Origin: Undaria pinnatifida
Taxonomy: Eukaryota > Sar > Phaeophyceae > Laminariales > Alariaceae
Length of the DNA stretch: 64,000 nucleotides
NCBI GenBank assembly: GCA_012845835.1
Contig: JABAKD010000011.1
Coordinates: 4,262,697-4,326,696 of the forward strand
Direction: 5' to 3'
In this document: positions 24,301 through 36,300 of the stretch, piece by piece
Layout of the letters: the number at the start of each line of letters is the position of its first letter
Numbering within the stretch: position 1 is the stretch's first letter
The notes under the pieces: model-generated
Told to the model about the DNA's origin: nothing
Database searches by the model: none
What the model saw: only the letters and a program-made list of their open reading frames with translations
Position numbers and translations under genes: made by a program

Positions 24301-27300
24301 TGGTGTGCTCGACCTGAACCGTTGGATGTGTGCTTGACGAAAGCGTTGGTCGTAAGCTTGGCCGATTTGTTGGTTTGTGTGGCTGACTGACTCGTTGGGT
24401 GTGTGCTTGACTGATAGTTGGGCGTGTGCTTGATTGAATCGTTGGGTGGGGGAGTACTGCCAGGGCGAGGATAGGTTTCGGCGAATAGCCCACGCTTGGA
24501 GAGAACCGCGATGGAACAATGCCCTGGATAAAAGCCAACCAAGCAAAGCCGTAAGACAACATATGGGTCTAGCGCTGTCATTTCTCGAGGGTTGACAATG
24601 ACAATCTGTGATTATCCGCTTTCGGAGAAACCTTTGTTTTTTACCAGTAGCATAACACACCATGCCATGCCATGCCATGCCATACCATACCATACCATGT
24701 CATACCATACAATATAGCAAAAAAGGAATCCCCAGATCAAGGCACACCAGTATCAAGCCACCACGTACTGCAAACAAATGTGATTTCGTCGCTCATAGTC
24801 TTCAGTACCACAGCAGTGAACATGCAATGTACCCTAGGACACGTTTATTTTTCGTCACGCCAATACGGTAAATTTAAATGAAGTTTAGTTGAGACGACGA
24901 CCGGCAGTCAATGAAGAATATAATAAACAATGGACGTATGTATGGGTAGACCCACCGGCTGGGGAAGGAGGGCCTCATCTAATCCCATGCTTACATTAAA
25001 TGATCGGTGAAGCCGCAGAAGAATACTACTACTATTAATAGAGTAAAATCGGGTTTCCAGAAAATGCAGGCATCGATAGTGCGGAGGTGGCTAAATGATC
25101 TTGAAACTCGTGATTTACTTGGAGAATTTTGGCCACCTCGATCGTTGTGCCTTTTTCCCTACGACCCCAAAGCCAGAGAACATACGTTGTAGGAGAAATG
25201 CTGACCATCCCACCCACCCAGCTTATTATGCATGCAGTATTTTCTTGGTTTAAAACGTTTGCGAATCGGAGAAGTCTGCGAGCGCCTTGCCAAACTCAGC
25301 CCCGGGCGGAAGGAACTAGGGATATCTTCAGATGGATCCCAGATTAGAACAAAGCTGTTGTTGGTTCCGGTCTATTTGGGCCTATCTGAGGCACAGTAAC
25401 GGAGCCACATCATTGCCTAGAAACCTCTGCCCAACGGGCAAGAACAAGAGGAAGCAGAAACAATTGCAGTCCACCCTAGACATCCTGCGTGCGGAGTAGC
25501 TCCTGTGCCGTGTTTTATTTTATAGGAGTATTATTATTTTTTTTATTTTTTCCAGGATTACTGCCGCGCTGAGCGCTCGGCGCGGAGGTACATCCCGGGC
25601 GAGACCCTCCTGCTTCGGGGCAGGAGGCCTCATCTAGTCCAATACTCACTTTAAATGGTCAGTGAAGCCGCAGAACAATACTACAGCAATACTATCTATA
25701 CCTATCGTAGGACATGTTCGTTTTTGTTCTTGTTCTGTTTTCATCGAGTTGCTTCTTTTTTTCTTCCCGATTTGATCGAAAAAAAACAAAAAACATGCTC
25801 AAGTGTTCAGGAGCATCGGGGGGGGGGGGAATGGTCATGTCACCTCTATCTAACCCGTGGCATGTACGTATATAATTGTTAAATCGATCCTCAAGAAGAG
25901 GTGACATCGATAGGAGCGTATATATGCCCCCGTCACCCCCCCTCCTGGCCCCGCTCCTCCACCTGCAATACCAGGCGTATGGTGAAAGCGGCATGACGGT
26001 CTTGGAGGAGCTTATCGACGCTGCCTTCCGTGCCTGCGACGTGGGCCACGCGCAGGGCCAGCAGCGCGTCACCGGCGCCGCCCTGCTCACACGTTCTGGC
26101 AAGATGTGCGTTGTCGTCGAAAATGAGGGGCTATTTAGTGCTTGTAAGATCTCTACGATTGTACGAGTATCCTTTTTTTATTTTTAATTCTAATTTTTTA
26201 TTTTATTTATCCTCCGGCGGATGGGGTTTGAAAAAAAAAAAAAAGCTCAAGCTCACCACACTTCCACGTATTTTCATACGCGTCGTGTGTGTGTCGATTT
26301 AACTCGGTTGCTTTCGCAACCCAACGCTAGCTGGCGCACCCTTCGGATCCCACTGTAGCGATAGCGTGAGCTGTCCCTATCGGCGGTCCTCGTTACGACT
26401 CCGGCAGTGCAAGCTATCGTTTTGCACGGATGCGTGGGTATGTTGACCCGGCCTGTCCCCTGAGGGTCAGGTTCGGTGGAGATAGCCACCCGGGATGTCG
26501 TTTTTTAATACTCTCCAGTAGATTGGTAGAAGAATGGGTGCTTTGTTCGGCGTGCCCCGGGGCAATGGAGCTCAAGGGGGGGTTGGTTCACAACATAATT
26601 ATTTTCGAGATTCGGGGAGATGATACTTCGTATTATACTAACTATCGAAAAAAAAGGGGATAAAATGTAATTTAAGGATTGTTTGTGGTGTTCTTAGAGT
26701 GCACAGATTGAACCTTGAGCTGAATGAACACAATTCCACGTACTTGTGTCGTGTGTCAATTTAACTCGGTTGCCGAAAAACGGTGCGTCCTTCCGTGGTT
26801 TAAGGGGGGCGGGGGGTGGGCGGGGGCGGGGTGTACTCTGTTTGTGCATGACCGTAGTCGTATGACCATAGACCCTCGCATCCCTACTATGCCGGGACGG
26901 AGCACGTCGGGTTTTGACCAACTAGGCAGACATTGCTTGCACCAAGCGCGAAGCGCCGTGAGGTGTTTCGGCGAGTCGCGTGAAGGGTGAACTGCATCCT
27001 TCCAAGAACCGCTCGAAAGACGGACCTCGGTACCTTGTGCCTACTTTCTTGCTTGTGGATGACAGCGCCAATGAGCTACTTTGTTTTCTGGTGTGGCCAC
27101 TCCAGAGACAGCAATCAATGGGCATTACTACGTAACTGCCTCGTGGGTGTCTTACCATATCCACACTATTAGATGCGGGGGGGGGGGGGGGATAATGGTA
27201 GTCTGCTTACTGTGGCTTCGATGCTCCTTCTACAAAAAATCCGCCAAAAGCTTGCTCTAACGTGAAATCATGGGGTGAGCGGTGAGCGTCGAGCCGTGCA

Positions 27301-30300
27301 CGCATCAAGCGTTTGCGTATGCCTCCGGGGGGGGACAGCAACTGGACGCGAGCTACAGTAGAGGTGCACCACATTTTTTTCTGGGGTTCCTCAATTTAGG
27401 AGGTTAAGACACGTCCTTCTTAACCCCAACAAAATGATTTTTGGATAAAAACAAAACTTCTCTACTGGACGAAAAAAAAAATCCCCAAACGTCAGGTAGT
27501 ATGCAACGAGAATCATACACAAATAAAAAAAAATGGCCGATTTTCCACCGATCTTGGGTTAAGGAGCTCCCGTCATTCGAACCCCCCCCCCCTCCCCCCC
27601 GCCCCCAATCCCCCCCCCCCCCCCCATCCCCCCCCCCCCCCATCCCCCCTCGCCCCATCCCCCCCCGCCCCATCCCCCCCCCCCCCCCCCCGCCCATCCC
27701 CCCCCCCCGCCCATCCCCCCCCCCCCCCCCCCATCCCCCCCCCCGCCCATCCCCCCCCCCCTCCCCGAAATTTTCTTCCTCTATCGTGACACTCGTCACT
27801 GGGGAGACGGTGAGCGCGTTGTTTTGTCTCGGAAGAAAGCATGCCCAACCTCCTCCTCCTCCTCCTTAAGGGAAAACAACTCCCACGCGAAGCATGGTGG
27901 AGGACGCACGCGCACGATCGGCGTCTTTTTTTTTTTTTACACCGAAACCGGTGCACAAGCAGTACGTAGGACCTAATAAGAAAACAAGTGTTGGTTTATG
28001 CCTGTGCACAAGCCTGATTTACTGCATGGTACTAAGGTGTTTGTGATGGTGGCATATTCGGAGATGCGGTGAAACTATTGGTTTCCCGAAAGGGTACAAT
28101 ATATTGGGTTGGTCTCTTCGTTGTGAAAGGGTGCGGGCGTCCTATACCGATTCCAGTACAACGTTTCCCGATTTTCTTGTTTTCCTGCAAAAAAATATCA
28201 ACCTGGCTTGCCTATTGCCCTGTTTCGTTTTTGGGCGTGCATGCCCTTCACTCGAACTGCTTGTTTTCTGTGATACGATCAATCGCTCGCTACATACAGC
28301 TTTTCTGGCTGTATCGTCGAATCTTCCCCCCGGTGGACATAACGTATATATTCACAGAACATACAGTACCGTTATATTACGGAACAAAATGGAGGGAACA
28401 TGCAGTACCATTATATTATAGAGTAAAATGGAGGCATCTGCCCCCAGAGGCATACCTGAGATACCCCCTGGGAAACATGCCTGTTGCCTCTACGTACTCC
28501 CAGACCGTTACACAGCCATCTTCTACACTCAACTCCCCCCACCGTACTCCGCCGCGTGGTACAATCGCTGCAGCTACTCTGGCTGCAACGTCGAATCCTC
28601 CTCGGCCGATCTCAGCGTGGGGGCGGAGCGCACGACCGTGCTAAAAGCTGTGAGCGAGGGCGAGACGAGATACCGGTCCTTGGTGATGGCGAGCGACACA
28701 GACCTGGGGTTTCCATCACCAGATGGACCGGGGAGGCAGTTTCTCGCCGAGTTTGGCGAGTTTCCTGTGTATCTCGTCAACCGCGACATGCAGGCAAGGA
28801 GGAGGATGTAAACTGAGGGTTTTGCTATTACGGGTTCGGTTGGGGTGGGGTGGGGTGGGGTGGGATGGGCTGGGGGGTGGGGTGGAGGGGGGGGGTGGGG
28901 TGGAGGGGGGGGTGGGGTGGAGGGGGGGGGTGGGGTGGAGGGGGGGGTGGGGTGGAGGGGGGGGTGGGGTGGGGTGGAGGGGGTGGGGTGGAGGGGTGGG
29001 GTGGGGTGGAGGGGTGGGGTGGGGTGGAGGGGGAGGGGGGGGGTGGAAGGGGGGGTGGGGTGGAGGGGGGGGGTGGGGTGGAGGGGGGGCGTGGGGTGGA
29101 GAGGGGGGGTGGGGTGGAGGGGGTGGGTGGGGTGGAGGGGGAGGGGGGGTGGAGGGGGGGGGTGGAGGGGGGGGGTGGGGTGGATGGAGGGGGTGGGGTG
29201 GAGGGGGGGGGTAGGGTGGAGGGGGTGAGGAGGGGAGGGGGGGGGTGGGGTGGAGCGGGGGGGGGGGGGGATGGGGGAAGGTGGGGTGGGGTTATTGCGT
29301 TGGGTTGGGTTGGGTTGGGTTGGGTTGGGTTGGGTTGGGTTGGGTTGGGTTGGGTTGGGTTGGGTTGGGTTGGGTTGGGTTGGGTTGGGTGGGGTTGGGT
29401 TGGGTTTGGTTGGGTTGGGTTGGGTTGGGTTGGGTTGGGTTCGGTTCGGTTGGTGTGCGACAGCACGTGAGAGTGTGGGTGGGTGGGTGGTGGTGTTGGT
29501 CGGTGGGCCCACCAATGACACGACAAACTATTTATCAGGGGGTGGGGGCGTAACGGAAACTGGAGAAACAGGGCTGATGGGCATACAATCCATCTTGAAG
29601 AAAAAAAGAACTGGCCTTTGTCGGTATACATACAACCAAGTTGGGTGACCGTTGAGAGACGCAACTAGGTGTGTGTGCTGTGGCGCACAATGGTATCGGA
29701 TCCTTGCTGTAGCGTACAACGGTTTGAACAACATGCTTTGGCTCGCAATAATATTCAGCGCATTTCTATTAATAGTGCCGGGAACACGCAGGACAACACT
29801 ATCAAGACGGTCATTGTCGTTTCAACGTGATCGAACCGCCGCTCCCAATAATTCCATCGCCTTGTCATTGCGGGCACTCGCAGACGGTACCAAGGTGGTT
29901 GCACGATGTAGCCGTTTTCAACATGATCGTGCCCGCTTCGTCCGCCACTGCCTCTCCGACGACCGATCCTGGACCTTGCGGCGAACGCAGGGCAATATTG
30001 CTAGACCTTGTTTATGCGGGACCGCGTCGGATCGCAGTATCAAAACGATTGTACGATGTACCTGTTCCCCTCCCATCTGCCATTGCCTTATCCCGGCATT
30101 GTCGTCATGCGAAGTTTTACCGCTACACAGCTCCAGAACTACGGCCATGCATGACACGAGTACACCGCACCCCCCTCCCCTCCCCCCGCGCGCGCCCGCC
30201 ATTGTCCCACCCTCCGCCATTTTCTCTCCGACGATCGGGCCGTGCGGCGAACGCATACAGGTCAAAATCGTTTCCACTGGGGAGCTGTATCCCATGATGC

Positions 30301-33300
30301 CTCCTGACCAGCTCACGAGAGGAGGGGACCTCGGGCCGGGCTCGGCGCGCGACGAGGCCATTGTGGCGGCGAGCCGGCAGCGGGAAATATGCCCACCCAG
30401 AGATTGGGGCGTGCAAGAGGTAGGAATTGGGACTGCCCGTGGGACAGGGGGGAGGGGGGGGGGGGCGGGATTGGAAGGCAAAAAGCAGGGGGACAAGACG
30501 ACATGAAAAAAAAGAAAAAGATTCATGCTACACGGTAGGGTATGCAGCTGAATGTTTTAAGGCGCGCCGTGCTTAAGGCAGGGTTAGTTTCTTGCGTCTA
30601 CCTAGAAAAAAACTGACTTTGAGAAAATGGCGACGCTTCACCCCCTTTAGAATCATCCTATGATGGGGTTTCCACTTTTTTCGGGCCGACTTTTCTGGCC
30701 GGTTGAGCTCCTCGAGCGAGTAACCACCGGTCAGTCTCATACTCTTTCGAGTGCGTGTATAGTGTTTTTAGTATGGTACGAAGCATATCAATAAGGACTA
30801 GCGCGTGGAAGCGATGGTCGGACTGTGCGATTGAAGGCCTTCGAAGTCATGTTTCGGGTGAGATGTTGAGCTAGTTCCTCAGGTTAGGAGCCCAGAAAAA
30901 GCTTAGAACCTGCTGCAACCCCTATATAGCGTGGGGTGACTCGTGACACGAACGACAGGCGGCCGCGGCCGTGGGTAACGGTCGGTGGGATGGCTCATGA
31001 CACGAACGACAGGCTGCCGTGAGTGACGGTCGGGGCGCCCCGCATCCACTCATAACTGCCGAGCACCGAAACCTGATCACCGAACCGGTAGCTAACCATG
31101 AGCCTTTTTTGACGCGTGTTACGATAGAGGTGCACCCCTTTTTTTTCTTAATACTACCCCTCACTTTCGGAGCTCAAGACATGTCCATCCCCAAGACATG
31201 ATTTGGAGAAAAATATAACTGGCTACCGGACGAAACATCCCATTGGCCTAGTTATACAAACAACGAGAATCATTGCAACAACAACAAAAAATATGGTCTA
31301 GTATCGACGATAGTATTAGTAGGTTAAGGAGCTCCGTCACTCAAAAAACATTGTCGCAAAAAAAAAAGGTATACCGCTATCGTCCTTTCGAAGCCAATTT
31401 GCTCGAGCAATCCGACCAACACTGCCGTTCGCTAGCCCTAAAACAAAAGAAAGCACTCGTGGAATCATCAGAAGAACCGGTAGGTCCTCACTCGGTGAGC
31501 TCAAACAAAAACAAATGCAACCCCCATCGCGGGATGTTTTTTTCTCACGGCTACACATGCGCGTGAGGCCATTCCGATGACGAACCGCCGGAAGCGGGGC
31601 AGTCTTCGCGGGCCCGGTGTCGGACAGCACAGTGCGTATATACCACCGCGCACACAACTATAGCAGCTTTCTTGGTTGGTTCGAGGGCGGGGGCGGGGCG
31701 GGGGGGGGCGCATTCATTTGCTGCTTGCTTTAGATCATTTTGACCATTGACCACCACGCATCGCTTTCGAGACGGAACACCGTTCCTGTTCCCAATAGAG
31801 CCACCTCCAGCATGTCGGCGCTCATCGTGTTTTCTTCGATATTGCATTTGTTTATTTTTAGTCATCTTATTCCCTTCCTGGTTGGCCGCCTGTGGGCCAC
31901 CGTCTATCTCCCAGGACAGACAGCGATCATTTCTCGTTACTGTCTAGGATTCCAAACTTCTCCATCTGGCTGTTGCGGGAGGGAGGGGAGGGGGTGTAGT
32001 CATTTGTTGCTTGCCTTAGTCGTTTGACCATTGACTACGCATCCCTTTCGAGGCGGAGCACCGTTCATACTCCTGATAGAGATACCTCCAACATTTGGGC
32101 GCTCATTACGCTTCTTCCATGTATTACATAGAAACCGTTTGCTCATCCTATCCCCGTCCTGTTTCGCCGTCTGCGGCCACCATCCATCCTGGGATAGCGA
32201 TCGTTTTCTCGCTACTCTCTTGTGTACCAAACTCTTCCATGTCACACACGTCTAATTGCGGTTGAGGACGGGGGGAGGGAACAGGGCGCACTCGTACCAG
32301 CGTGCACACTGCATGAATCAGCTTTTTCCTGCACTTCTTTTGTCGGGAGTTGCCCTCCTCGCCAATGCAACTGAGGCTACAGCACTAAAGAGGAAGTACT
32401 GAATCGCTCTACGGCACTAAAGAGTAACGCTACAGCACTAAAGAGGAAGTACTGAATCGCTCTACGGCACTAAAGAGTGAGGCTACAGCACTAAAGAGGA
32501 AGTACTGAATCGCTCTACGGCACTAAAGAGTAAGGCTACAGCACTAAAGAGGAACTACTGAATCGCTCTTCGGCAGGGGCTGCTGTAGTAGCAGTTTTCG
32601 GCGAGAACGTTCCTGCCTGGCTGGGTTTCTCAAATAGCCAATCAGACAATTAGACAATTAGACAATTAGACAATCAGACAAATCGACGAATAGGCAATTA
32701 GACAATTAGACAGTGAATCAATTAGACAAAGTAGACAAGTTGAGGTGCAAGGGCTTGGCTTCTGTGTTGACGAGCAAAGCACGCCTATTCGTCCACAAGC
32801 ATACCGGCAGGTGCCAATAATGGGATCCAAAACGGATGCAAGTCATCACAAGGCCAGGGTCTTTTATTTTGTGTATGTGTTGACGACGAGCGAGCACGTC
32901 TGCCTGCTTGTCGACAACGTTTAGGTGCTAGACTGGTTGGAAGACGACTTGGAACTGGGCGAGTATCGCAGGGATTTCGCACGGGCTAAAGTAGACGGCG
33001 CCCTTCTGCTCAACCTCGAGGTGAGGCCTTGATCACCAAACCAAAGACGTGGTCTTACAGCATCAAGCTCCCATTTTATCTGCTTAGGTTAGGCTACCCG
33101 CGCAAGGGCCACTCGACGAGGGAAAAAGGGATTGAAGTGTTCTCGCGATGAAAAGGCGAGGGTGCCTACCGCAGTGGAGAGCCTGCTCATTAGCGACTCC
33201 GGAACTGAGCGAAGTCTAGGGAGAGAGAACGAGAAAGAAAAAGCGCGACAGATAATAGACCTCGGATGAGCAAAAAATCGAACAAAATCAAACAAATTTG

Positions 33301-36300
33301 TGGTGAACATCGCAAAGCTGAGAAAGCGTGCACACGTATAGGTATATAGTCGCTCGCGGGGAATGGCTCAGGGCCGCTGAAGAGTAACGCCCTAACCTTG
33401 GTCAGACAGCCACAAAGAAAAAAAAGGCGGTACTGTTTAGTGTACCACCTCGATGGCACCACAATGACCCACACATTTAGCAGATCAACCCTTGCAGAGT
33501 CATTGTCGCACCCTCTTCCCCCCTCCTAAAGTTCACCTTCGCCAAAGGACTTTTTTTTTGCGGTAAACTTTCGTGACGGAGTAACATCTGAGAACGGCGC
33601 TCACGTTAAACAGGGCAACAAGTCGGTATCATCGTACCGCTGCATGCATTGTGCTGTGCCATCTCCGGGGTTGTAATGTTGGCAAAAAACACGCACTTGT
33701 ACATATACCACGTACGTACCAGGTGCGTAGGTTTCTTGCTTTTCTGTTTCTGATCGCGATTTCTGACCAACGGCATGATGAACGCTTTTTGGTTTTATTT
33801 TGCTTGTTACTTCTTTATTGCGGTTTCTGACCAACAATGCTTTTCTTTTCTTGCGATTTTCTTTTACAACCAACAGCATGAACAATATCGTTTCTCTTTT
33901 TTTTCTTCTGACGTTTAAAAATACAAAAAACAAAAACTTTTCTTATCCCCACCCCCCCCCTCACAAATACGACACGGGACAAGGACAAAGACCTGCAAGA
34001 CATGCTGGGGATGGCGCACCCCCTTCACCGCAGAAGGGTTTCCCTCGGCATACAGAAAATCAGGGATGAGGAAAAAGAACAGGTGAGCAGGAAGGGAGGG
34101 AGGGAGGAAGGGAGGGAGGGAGGGAGGGAGGGAGGGAGGGATGAACACGCTACCGTAGAGAGAGACCCGCACCAGGTTTTCCTCTGAGGCTCACTTCGTA
34201 CTCATTTGAGAAGCTCTGAAATATTAACCCAGTGAAGAAAAAGTCCTCCATGCCCTAGGTACTAAAAAGAAAAACAGATTGAAGAAAAGCAACGACTTTT
34301 CTGACGGTTCTGGGTTAAGGAAGCCTAAGAAGGCGTAAGATCTAGATGCTGAGATTGTATGAAAAGGGTTTCACATGCCTTTGAAGGCATGTGCGCGTAG
34401 GAAAAAAGGGGGTGGCGCTTTTGCTGCGCGGATTAGCAACGCGTTCAGTTCGTCCGTGGCGTGAGTGGAACCAATACGAGAGCTAATCTAGTAAGAAGTG
34501 AGTGACCAACGCGGAGCCTGCCTAGTAGAGAAACCTGTAAAGGGTGGCCTGTGTCTGTAACAGACCCTAGTCTTGTAATACATGGCGTCGTATAGTACTC
34601 CAAAACATTCAGATTGAAGAAAAAGCAACGATTTTTCTGACGATTTTGGGTTAAGGAGACCATCCATTCACAAAGAAAAAAAAAAAAAAAACGCTTTTTT
34701 TCGTAACTTTATCGTAGCACGCGTCAGGACGTGAATTAAAAATTATCTTTTGTCACCCTGCGAAATTCAATGCGAGTCGACGAGGGGAGCAAAGTGATGG
34801 AGAAGAAGTTTTCTCGCGGCGAAAATGACGGCACGTACTGCCGTAGCGGGAGGGGCACGCGTGCTACGAGATACAGGTTTACCTTTTTTTTTGGCTATTT
34901 TGTTTTTGTGAATGACAGGAGCTTCTTAACCCAAAATCGTCGGGAAAAAAAAAAACGCCATTTTGTTTGTTTGACATGATTCTCGTCGTGTACGAGCTAT
35001 TCGCCATGGCATTTTTCATCCGACAGCAAGTGTTATTTTCCTCTCCATCGAATCAGTTTTTGGGTTCAGACATGTCTCAAGCTCCCAAATTTAGGGGTAG
35101 TGTTGAGAAAAAAAAAACGTGGTGATGCCACCTCTAACGTAGCACGCGTCCATGGTGGGAGAAAAAGAGTCTGCTTATTAGTGACCCTGGACCTGGCCTA
35201 AGTCTAGGGAAGGAGAACGAGAAGATGAAGAAAAAAAAATCAAAGTGCGAAGACGATAGATGGGATAAGCAAAAAAATGAAAAAAATGAAAAAAGGAGGA
35301 GGAGGAGGAGGAGGAGGAGGAGGAGGAGGAGGAGGAGGAGGAGGAGGAGGAGGAGGAGGAGGAGGAGGAGGAGGAGGAGGAGGAGGAGGAGGAGGAGGAG
35401 GAGGAGGAGGAGCCCGGAGGGGCTTCGTATGGTGACCATGTGTCAGGGTTAGAATTATTCGATGTGCACATGCTTTTCTGTATGCCACTCTTTGTTTTTC
35501 CTGCGTTTTTCGTCGAAGATCGAGCGCTCTCTCGGGACAGCAGTGTCTGTTGCTTCGGCAACAACTGCCGTCGACGCCCTATCTATCTATGTCAAAAGTG
35601 CCGCCGTGCGATGAGGACGCAGGAGGTACCGCTGCTGGGAAGCACCGATTCGCGTTGTATAGCTTCTTCTCGTAGACTGCTTCTTTCTTAGCTCAAGGCT
35701 TGGTACAGGTTAAGGAATCAGATGGGGACGGTGGATTCTATCAACCCCGCGCGACACCTACGACGGACACAAAATCCTGGAACAGCCAAATACTACATCA
35801 GGTCCTCAAGGGCCGTTCCAGGAACCTATCTTCACATATACTTCGAAGTATATAATAACTAGACACGACACCACTCAATAACACTACGCCATGTTTGAAC
35901 TGTTGCAGACAACACTTCGGAAAGTAGGCGGCACAAGACAAATTTTCAATCCCCTCCCCCATTTTTCACGCGAAAAATAGCAACATATTTACAAAGTTGT
36001 TCTAAAGACGTCAGGCGTGAGTTCGAGGAAGTTAGGGTCGATACTCATATTTGCAAGCTGCGTGATACACCGGCCTCTCGTTGTTCAGATGTACGCAGGA
36101 AATTTCAAGTAATAGTATGTCACCCAAAATGAGCCTGCACCGAACTTAACTGGCCGTGCTTGAGCAGATGGGAAACAACTACGCCGACATGGACGACTAC
36201 GTCAGGCGCCTGGACAGAGACCGCGTTCGACTCGTCACCAAGCTTAAGGTTCGAGCGCTAACCAAGCAAGCAGACACGATTAGCAGCGCCGAGGCTCATT

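Larger units (their letters stand above)
23469..25974 (+). other. Intron 6
   Basis: Donor GTGTGA; acceptor ACCAG after a C/T-rich tract. Holds a nonautonomous hAT-like element (23549-24024), a minisatellite (24150-24450), a CATGC/CATAC microsatellite (24660-24712), and two related segments at 24965-25035 and 25616-25690 that share GCCTCATCTA and GTGAAGCCGCAGAA. No coding seen. Confidence 0.65.
26106..28573 (+). other. Intron 7
   Basis: Donor GTGCGT, acceptor GCTGCAG. Contains the shared repeat tail (26205-26315), an R400 copy (26800-27172), a MITE-A copy cut off by a C-rich tract (27354-27772), and a two-unit repeat of about 37 bp (28359-28433). No coding recognised. Confidence 0.7.
28794..30260 (+). 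other. Intron 8 (GC-AG type)
   Basis: Donor CAG|GCAAGG, acceptor CATACAG. Most of it is a G-rich tract (28835-29280) plus a TTGGG pentamer array (29296-29445). A 37-bp segment including CTCCGACGA and TGCGGCGAACGCA occurs at 29958-29997 and again directly before the acceptor (30224-30260). The last 600 bases are open in the exon 9 frame but read as Arg/Ser-rich noise. Confidence 0.7.
30420..32924 (+). other. Intron 9
   Basis: Contains a roughly 50-bp diverged duplication (30938-31035, GACACGAACGACAGGC), a MITE-A copy (31111-31388), two R130 copies (31715-31960, 32001-32245), a 53-bp four-unit tandem array (32369-32575) and an AGACAATT array (32645-32735). Ends with TTTAG. Confidence 0.7.
34083..36167 (+). 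other. Intron 11
   Basis: Starts with a GGGA array (34095-34140). Contains two right-half MITE-A fragments (about 34232-34330 and 34604-34731), a full MITE-A (34857-35150), a copy of the 33175-type repeat running into an AGG microsatellite (35165-35412), and the second copy (36005-36075) of the 18146 repeat. Confidence 0.7.

Noticed and set aside
24965-25690. Two related segments about 650 bp apart as ends of a retroelement
   Set aside because: Similarity covers only about 70 bp and there is no internal coding sequence, primer site or target duplication.
29296-29445. TTGGG array as an interstitial telomere
   Set aside because: The unit lacks TTAGGG or TTTAGGG form and adjoins a related G-rich minisatellite; a local expansion is simpler.
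28574-29664. Minus-strand Pro/Thr-rich frames of about 300 codons
   Set aside because: They are the complement of G-rich and TTGGG arrays plus the shadow of exon 8; low complexity only.
32369-32575. Possible CRISPR-like array
   Set aside because: Units are directly adjoining with no unique spacers, in a eukaryotic intron; it is a minisatellite.
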